This document shows, one piece after another, positions 21,501 through 31,000 of a DNA stretch of 64,000 bases. The stretch lies in the NCBI RefSeq assembly GCF_030035675.1, contig NC_084491.1, positions 27,383,801 through 27,447,800 on the forward strand. Direction: 5' to 3'. The translations under genes and the position numbers were made by a program. A model generated the notes under the pieces. That model worked only from the letters and a program-made list of their open reading frames with translations, did not search any database and was not told the DNA's origin. This DNA comes from Rhineura floridana (lineage: Eukaryota > Chordata > Lepidosauria > Squamata > Rhineuridae). Numbering within the stretch: position 1 is the first letter of the stretch; each line of letters begins with the position of its first letter.

Positions 21501-24500
21501 AGAGTTCCGTGAAGAAATACATTCCAAAGGGGGGGAGAATCCAAGAGCTTTCCTTGCTCTCCTTGTCAGAGCCATGAAGGGAACACCCTAAAGGCCTTAT
21601 ACTGTTGTCCACTGATCATAAATTCTCAATACACACCGAACTAATCCTCCGTCAACAGGATGCCGAGTTGTTAAACACCCACTGGGAGGAATTTCAAGGA
21701 ATTTCAAGGCCATGCACTAAAAACCTCCTCCTGTTGCCAAATTAGCATCTCTCTGATTCTATTCCACTATAATTAGGATGAGCACTCTTCTGTTCCTTAA
21801 AATGCGGCCAACCATCCAAAATAATTAAGAATAGTGGGCTGTTTAGAGAAAGTTCATCGTCGTGAAGAGGGAGAGAACTCACCCAACGCCATTAAACACC
21901 CAACCGGAAGTCAAAAATTAAATGTAAATTTTAAATTTACAAAAATGTAAATTTTAATGTAAATCTTATTTCCAACAGGATGCTGAAACAAATTTTAAGT
22001 TTTTGATGATTAATAGGAAGATTTAGATGTAACAGTGGGGAAGGTCAGCAATAAATTATCCATATTGGTGTCAGCAGGTATTAGGTATATGTGTTCCTCC
22101 ATTTGAGGACATGCATCTGCAGTGCTGAGGGTGCCCCCGTGCCTGGATGGGAGACCACATGGGGACCGTATGTAAACCGCCTTGGGTTTCTATCGTGATA
22201 AGAAAGGTGGGGTATAAATGTAATAAATAAATAAATAAACTGAAGGCAAGGTGAAGTTCAAGGAAGTATAGGATCCTGAGGCAGGTGGAGCCTTCTTTTC
22301 CTCAAAAGCCAAAATTGAGTGAGTTTGATGCCCCCTGGCAAGAAATCCTTATATATTGGCACTGAATTTGGGTCAGTGATCATAATGCCCCATCCCATCA
22401 TCCCAACCTGTTTTGGGAAGAGCTGCTCCTTTGTGATTCATCTGTCAGGTTGTTTGAAGGAGCTAGATATCCAACTGTTTTTCTTCCTTATGCCTGCGTT
22501 ATATTCAGGCCTGTGGAGTCGGTACGCCAAACCTTCGACTCCGACTCCTCTATTTTTCTACTGTCCGACTCCGACTCCACCCAAAATTGCTTCCGACTCC
22601 ACGACTCTGACTCCACAGCCTTGGAAAGCGCTGTAAATGTCTTTTTAAATTGAAAGCTCTTGTAGGAGCATTTTTATCACTGCCTGAATATGCGCTGATC
22701 TTGGCATCACAGCATTTGTCTTCATCTGGGTCTTGTGTCATGCACTGACACACAAAATGTTTTCCATCTTGAGTTATGGTGAAATGCTGAAATACAGCTG
22801 ACTTCATGGCAAGCTTCTTTGACATTGTGAATTTATATATATTTTTTAATTGTCAATTAACATTTATTTTGAAGCCGGAGTCGGTACATTTCTTCCGACT
22901 CCACCCAAAATTGACTCTGACTCCACAGCCCTGGTTATATTAGTACTGTAGTTTTTACATTCAGCTGGAAGCTATAAAGAACTTCTTAAAATAATCTCAT
23001 CATGTTCACCTGTGGAATATTTAGTTGGGTTGGGTTGGGGGTGCAACGCAGAGAAAGCTTGGAAGGGGAGGTCCAAGTTCAAAAAGTGTGAGAAACAGTG
23101 CCGAAGCTTAATGTTGTAGCATTCCGCTCTCATTTTCTTCTAATTTACCCACCACCTTGACCAAAGACAAGAATGAGTAGTGGCAGGCAAATGGACTTTG
23201 TTTTATTTCTATAATAATTTCATATGAAATTTATGAAGCTGACTTAACTCTGAGTCAAACCATTGATCCACCTAGTCTAAAGGATCTGGCAGACAAGATG
23301 GATCCTAAGCTACCTGTGGGCCACCATGATGTCAGGGTATTTAACTTCAGATAAAAGAATTGGGAACACACACTTAAAGTGCACTTGCTATTCTTTCTGT
23401 CCTTCCTTTGCAGAAACAGTTTGCATCGAGTCATCTCTCCAAAGAAGATTCTTTGCATCCCTAACTTGAACTCAAGGGAACGATTATTTATTTATTTAAA
23501 TTTAGATCCCATCCTTCCTCCCAAAAGGAGCCAAGGGTGGCAAGCAAAAGAAAATATACTAAAAACATTCATTAAAACATACTGAAAGCAAAACAGAAAC
23601 CATCATAAAAACAAAATATCTTTAAAAACATGCTGAAGCCTGTTTGCAAAGTTTTCACATTTGCCTTTTGGGGAGAGGGGGATTCTTTAACATTCACAAA
23701 CACTTATTGTGTAGTAGTATTTGCAGAAAATAACTTCTAGGCACTACCTGATCTCAGGTGAACCCAGCATAGGAAAGATGCATCCTGGTTGCTAGGGGGA
23801 AAACGGCAAACTATGGAGATCCCAAGGACTAGGAAAAAATACAGAAGCAGGAAAAGTGCACTAAAAGGGAGGGAGAAACAGCAGCTCTTCAGGATCTATT
23901 CCTATTGCCTGGTGTCCAAACAACTTTCTTATTAATCACAGGTCTAACTTCACTCATTGGCTAATAACACAGACAGGCAGGAACAGCTGGTCTGGCTCAT
24001 TCCACAGAAATCACTTGGATACCTGCACATTTTGCTCCATAACTTACTTTGTAGGTGGGCTAGAGACTTACTTTTTTAAAAATGAAAGCTCAGATTCTGG
24101 CCTACCAGCTGGGGTGCCACCGAAGGCCTTTGTCAGTGCTATGGGTTGGCACCCCCTACACTATAGCTTCCCCTAGAGCTGTGGCTTCACACAGCATAAG
24201 CAGAGTGTTCTGTTTGTCTTAAGCTCTGTCCATTGTCAATATAGCAACGCCGTTCTCTGAATGATGCAGTAATGTCATGTAGCCTACAAATCAGTGGAAC
24301 TACACATTGGTGGTTCTATAGCAAGTGTGAGGAACCTTTGGCCCTTCAGATGCTGCTGAACTACAGCTCCCATAATTCCTGGCCATTGGTCAAGCTTTCT
24401 TGGGCTTATGGGAGTTGAGGTTCAGCAACATCTGAAGGGCCAAAACATCCCCACTTCTGATCTACAGCCAGGCTCACATGGTGTACCCACCTGCAGTGCA

Positions 24501-25062
24501 TCTGCTTTCTTTGCCCTGGCTCTTTGTAGATAGGCTGGGACAATCTTTTTTTTTTAAGTCTCTGTTAGATTAAAATTGTTTTGAATGCTCAGTCGCATTG
24601 CTGCTAGTCAGATTCCATCCTTAGTATTGAAACAAGCTGAAAATCCTTTGGAATGCTAATTCAGCCCCAAGTGTTTGAGGTAGTGTTTGTGGATGCTGGG
24701 GCTCCCAAAGGACTTCATCAGAGCATATTAAGACTTCTTAGCTAATTGTGCTGGAGATACTGTTTGTTTTAGCTTGGCTGTTAATAAAAGCATTCATCAT
24801 CTTTAATGAACCCATATTAGCGTCTCCTGTAATATTCTGTTGCTTAGCTAGATAATCAACTCTGTCACGTAGCTAAGCCAAAGTATTTTAGTGAATTTAG
24901 TTCTGTTGACTTCCCCATGGAACTAACTAAGTCTTGAAACCAACATTTTGCCTGTAAGTGGATTGTGCTCTTCGCTGGAAAATATCAGAAATGTGAACAG
25001 GCACAAAACCTGTTCCTTATTGATGGCTAGCAACATTTCAAATGTATGTAGCCGTTTCCTTT

Positions 25063-25094
<32 letters not shown>

Positions 25095-28000
25095 ACATGG
25101 CATTATAAGCTCTTGGAATGTCATTTGAAAATAGGGAACAAAGAATAATGTGTAAGGTTTACTCAGAACATGCGAAAAGTGTTTTTTAATGTTGTTTAGT
25201 CTTTAACTTTCAGATAGGTTTGGATTCATTCATTTCCTGCCCCCAAGAAACACACCATTAAAAAGGGGTTGGGAGGTTGTGTTTCTCTGACAGGGTTACA
25301 GAATTGTTCAGAACATTTTGTATCAATAGGATGAAAAGGAAGGCAAAGGTGACTGCTCTTGAACATGGATAAAAAACTTTCCCATCCAAAGAAATAAATT
25401 CCTGGGGTTGAGGTAGAGACGAGTTCATGTTTCCTGTGCTAACGCTGCTTACAAAATGAAGGTAGATAAAAAATAACTCTAACCAAGACAGACAAATGCT
25501 AAAACAAAGCCGCAAGGTAGAGATCAGCAACTGGAGGTTCAAGGACCAAATCTCAGTCCTTGTTTATATGTTGGCAACTGGAGAGAGGAAGTGTGTGGAG
25601 AAAATGAGGTCTGTGGTCAAGGATCTTGCCAGCAGATAATTTTGTAATGTGATAGCAGAGGCCTAGCTTGGCACACTCCACCAGGGTCCTCACATCGGCT
25701 AAAAGTGATTAGTAAAGCTAGTTCCAGACGACTGTTCTGGGGAAACCCTCCATTCATCTACAAGTTGTTACTGCTGCTACCATCATCCTTCCCTTCCTCA
25801 GAGCAGCCCTATTTAAAAGCGACTCACCCAAAATCACCCAATAAGATTTGTGGCTTAGTGGGATTTCAGCTTTGGGTCTCCCTATCCAACACTAGGCACA
25901 ACACCAGGCTGGATTTCAATTTTGTTTTCCAATAGCATCCTCGGAGTTGGGTGTTTTTGTAGCAGTGTTCTCATGCATTCCATACTGCAGCTATGATGGA
26001 TTTAGAGAAAAGCAACTTACACTGCTTGGATATACAGGGCTTAGGAAAGCACAATATTACTTTTAGCCAGCAAATAATTCATACCCCCCTTTTTTTGTGC
26101 CCACATTTTTAAAGCGGTCAGTATGAAGTTAACTAGCGTTATGAAATTAGCCACTCTTGGGGCCAGCCCTACCACATCAGGTGGCTGATTTTGGGTGTCA
26201 TGAAAGGGCAGCAAATTGTTAGCAGTATTTTTTTTACTCTCTGGGAGGAGGAGGTGCTTGTGGGTGACAAAATAACATGGACATCTTTGGTACTCTGGAA
26301 CTTGACTTGGAGTGGGGGCGGGAGCACCATTTGTTCTACCTCAGGCAGCAAATTCATCTCATTTCAGCTTGTGGGATTCCAGATATCCCTAAGGGCACTG
26401 ATTAATTCTTCTCTGAATGATGAAGAGATGAGTGGCAGCACTCTCACTGGGACAGTCAGGGCACCTGGCAAAGTTACTCTTTAAGACTATAAGTCAAAGC
26501 TACCAAAGTGGCTGGGAGACAGCAGTTTTGTATGGTGCTTGAGTTACTGGCTTTCTTCAAATTCTTACAGCTGTGGCACTTCCCCCCCCCCCATCAATAC
26601 TTGCTCTCGCAAACAGGGTGTGATGTGTGTTCAGTTTTCTGTCTGTAGACCACTCTTTACATCAGACTCTGTCAAAAGCTACAGATTTAAGGTTTTCCTA
26701 AGAGCAGGTATTGCATGCAGTTGGAAACCAGGAAAGAAAGGCCCCAAAGGAAGTGTTTATAAAGCTTTACGCTAGCTGCTGTGTAATGCATACTGTTTGC
26801 AGCCATGTCAGCCATCGGACTCAGAATGAAAGAGGCCAAAACCTAATAGAGGCTTGGTGAATAGGATGCTTCAGAATCTACGCTGGACTGTTGGGTTTAA
26901 TGTTTTATTATTAGACCTGACCATCTTAGTACTGTGTGTTTTGATATTTGAGCATGGGAATTCAGAGCATTATTGATTTCACCTCTTTTAAATTTCAGCA
27001 GCTTCCCAAGAGACAGAGTGAGTTAGTAAGGATGCAAAATATGTAAGTAATATATTTTACTAGCTAAAGAGTTTAGGCCAACATTTTTTTTAACTTCTTA
27101 CATGTTTTCTTTTTGGAGTAAGGGATGATCCAACTGTCTGCTTTTGGTGACTCCTGTTTCTCTCTCTTTCTCTCTCCCTTCCCTTAATCTTCTCCAAACT
27201 ATGGGCACCACAGTAGCTGTTCCTTCTCCTCCCTTTGTAAAGGTGTACATCTTATGGGCTTGTTGGTATCTCACTGGGTTGTAGTTCTGCATAACATAGC
27301 AAGTTTGGGGACTGAGAAGGGAAAGCCCTTGGTAGTAGAGAAGAACAAATAAAACTGATGTCTTAAAATGATGATTACATAGATGCGCTGTACTCTTGTG
27401 GCAAATATGCAAATGGAAGTGCTGTATGTTGGAAACTTTAAAGGGCTGCAAAAGTTCAACCTGGCTTTAAAGCTGCTTGGTAACACCCTGTTTTGGTTAA
27501 AAACAGTCAGATATATGTGGCAGAGCTTTACTCAGCCAAAGCTAGAAATTAATTAAAATTGTGCAGCTTATTTAGAAGTCTTAGTAAGGTAGTATACCCT
27601 GACGTGTGCCTTTTCTGTTTCAGACTCTTCGCAGGTGTTACAGCCGAGTAAAAGAGCATGGTGTTGGGAAAAGGAAAAGCAGTTACACATTTGAACAGTT
27701 GGAGCAGGTGTTTGGTCAAGGAGGATGGGACTCTCAACCCTGCCAGCCTGTGCTTATCAACAGCAGTGGTCTGTACCAAGAGCTGGAGTCAGATGGTAGC
27801 ACAATGGAGGAATACTCACAGGATGAATGGGGGAACCATAGTCAGGATCTTCATTGCTACCAGTCAGGAGACCAAGAGTTGGGTAAGAAATGCTCATTGC
27901 AAACCATAATGCTGCTGCTCTTTCTGCTGTTGAAGCTGATGTTTAGATAATCTCATCTTAAATAAGGAATCTGGGCAGCACAGAGAAGAATTGCTTCATT

Positions 28001-31000
28001 TTGTTGACCAGTTTGGTTTGTTTTTTCTCTCTCTCAGCTTGTGTAGGCATAACACTTATTTCCCTACTGCCCATTGCACCCACAAACTCTCGGTATCATT
28101 GTGAAGAACCCTAAGGCTGCACATGGGCTTACTGTAGCTTCAACGTAACTGATTAATTTAGAGCTGATAAAGTCCTTCCATAGTCACCTTACTGCTTCAT
28201 ATTCATTCTCTGTGTGTCACACACACACCTGTTTGTGTAAAATAGCTCCTGCCTGGAAAACAGAAGCCACACCACTGAAGAATTTTGATAACACGTTTGG
28301 ATATTGAAAGTGTTTTGATTATTGTTACTGCTGTAACAGTAATGGATGCATCTGGGTGTATTTACAAAAATGCCTTTTGTGTTTTATATTACTTGAGTTA
28401 GGGATTGGTAATCTAAATTCAATTATTGTTACATGTGACATTCAAATATATTGAAGATAGAATTCCCTCTCTACAAAAATGTAATTCAGTAAAGTGATCC
28501 TCTGGCTTAATTGGCAGTATTATCCTTAAGGGGAGTGTGATTCTCTAATCCTGTAAACCACATACCTTAAAAAAGATTTTTTTAAAATATTTTTTGTTTT
28601 AATATATTTTAAAGTATGTTTTTAAAATGTTTTAGAGTGTGTTTAGTGTTTTGTTTGCTGCCCTGGGCTCTTTCTGGGGGGAAGGGCAGGACATTAATCA
28701 TCGTCACTATCATCATCATCTAGCTTTTATTGCACCTTTAAGTGCTACTTTAGTGTGTGTCAGGACAATATTCAGATTGTTTTGGGACATTATTGTAGAC
28801 AATGTAATTGTTACATTTTTAAAGTAGCAGTTTTTTTCTCTTTGTTTTTAACAGTTATTTCTAACTTGATCTTTCAGATGAAATGCCTGCTACAAAGAAA
28901 CCACTGAAGATAAAGCAGGAATTTTCTGAAGAATCACAGTGAGTAATTTATGAGTGTCATGTCTTGGAATTAATATCCTTACAACTCTTTAAGTTGTCTT
29001 TAATCAAAATAAAACTTGCTGTAATAAAGGGCTCTAATCTCTGTAACACATATTATCCATCAGCTGGGTATATGTTGTGAACTGAAATCCAGACACTGAA
29101 CTATGTAATGTTCTTATTTTAAACTTTATCTCCTATCCAAATTCATTCAGGAAGCTGGTGGAGAGCCAAGTTGGTTTCCACCACATTATTTGTTTACTAA
29201 AGATATCCTTATCCCATCTTTTTGATTCAAAACGTGAACCACTGTAGGTGGCTAACATAAGTTAAAAATGCAATTATAACAGCATATCAGGTTAAAAAAA
29301 GCAAACAGGCTGCAGATAAAAAAATCAACTAACATTCAGGCGAAATGCACGATCAATCTTTCTTACAAATATACAAAATCAGTTCATGTGGAAGTAGAAT
29401 GCCATGGGATATTTGGGCCAATCATATCTTCTGAGGCTGGGAATTCTTGAAAGCTGGGTGCTGACAACTGAGAGAGGTCTCATGCACTCCCAGCAGTAGC
29501 CCCTCCAATGGGAGAGGGACAAGCAAGAGGGCTTCTCGAGGTAATAAACTCAATAGACAGAAAGGATTGTACAGGAGGTGATGATCCTTTAGGTATCCTG
29601 GTCTCAATAAAGCCCTCAATTTAGGGCTTTAAAGGTAATAATCAGCTCTTTGCATTGCACCTGAAAGCCAGCTAGCAACCAATGCAGTTGATGTAAGACT
29701 AGCAACTCAAGCTGTGCCAAAGTCTTGCTTGGAAAGAATCTTATGGAAAGATTAAAAGGAGAAGGTTACAAAAAAAGAATATTTCTGTGTTGCTGTGCAC
29801 AATCTTAAGCCTCCAAAATATACTAGTTTCCTGGGCAGATGGCATACTAACCCCTGTCTTCCCAGGATGCCTTGGGACCTTCTCCCTTATTATCTAAGCG
29901 GCAGCTTGTAGGACTGTGCAGCTGTGTGTGGTTGACTGCATTGAACACAGCTACATGGAAATTCCTGTTTTCACTTCCTAGAATACTTGCCAGGCGCAGT
30001 AATCTTTACTTGGATTATCAGCCAGTGCTCAGCCATTCAAATCAGCGCTGTGCTAATTAGATGTGTCACCATACCAAAGAGGGAAACTTCTAGGTATTTC
30101 TCAGTCCATACTTGAAATAATTTGGGGAAACTATGTTACGGTGCTGTAACAAACCCCTGGAAAGAGGTTAGAGAACTACTAGAGAGCAATAACATTTTTT
30201 AAAGAATAGACCCCTTACCTCTGTAAAGTTTTTGCACACTGGATTTCTTATTCCGTGCTTCAAAATAATGTAGAGATCATAGAAGCACAGGAAGCCTGCC
30301 TACTGGTCTACCTATCCCAGGATTGTCTGTACTGACTGGCAATGACTCTCCATGCTTTCAGACGTGAGTCTTTCCCAACCCTACCTGGAGATGCTAGGGA
30401 TTGGACCTGGGACCTTCTGCCTGCCCTACCTCTGAGCTATGGCCTTTCTTTGTATTATGCTAGATAATGCTAGGACCATTTTTTAATTTGTGTATTTCAT
30501 GTCGTCGAGGTGATGAATACACCACCACTGTTCTCATTGGAGTATATGTTACTGGCTGGAACATGCCTTTGGAACAAGTCAGTTATGTAATATTAGGTTC
30601 AAAAAAGTCCAAGACAACATTGTTAATTTTCATAGCCATTGCCTGTATTTACAGCTTCAGCTGTTGATGCCTATGAAAGTTTATTTGAGATGCATGTCTC
30701 TTCTTGTGCTCTTCTAAACCCCTTGATTGCCTGTCTTAAACCTTACACTCTGTGTTGTTGTTTCTTTAAAGGAAGCGTGATATGATGCAGAATATTGTAC
30801 AGATCTTGGAATCCGTCCAGTTAAAGTGGGAGTTGTTTCAGAGCTGGACAGACTTCTCTAGGCTACATCTTTCTAACAAACTGGCCATTTTTGGCATTGG
30901 CTACAACACGCGGTGGAAGGAGGATATCCGCTACCACTACGCAGAGATCAGTTCCCAAGTCCCCCTTGGCAAGCGACTCCGGGAATATTTCAACTCGGAG

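Larger units (their letters stand above)
16019..21915 (-). mobile_element. Nearly full-length L2-clade LINE, antisense in MSANTD2 intron 1
   Basis: On the minus strand, in order: a 5' untranslated region (about 21576-21915), ORF1 (21575-19338), a short spacer, ORF2 (about 19292-16297), and a 3' tail that ends in an AAT microsatellite at about 16022-16040. The assignment to L2 rests on the YADDTQLYF catalytic block, the [13 protein letters not shown] block, and the C-terminal QLHWLPI and LWNSLP blocks; chicken-type CR1 elements have FADDTKL instead. It has one frame break and one late stop in ORF2, so it is young but probably not active. The 5' boundary is estimated, and I could not define a target duplication with confidence. 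Confidence 0.88.
28939..30771 (+). other. MSANTD2 intron 3
   Basis: The 1833-bp intron contains a diverged L2 fragment and a tRNA-derived SINE, listed separately. The rest has no recognised element. Confidence 0.7.

Noticed and set aside
25062-25095. Repeat array of CRISPR type
   Set aside because: It is a plain AAGA microsatellite. No spaced direct repeats of CRISPR form exist in the window, and the DNA is vertebrate.
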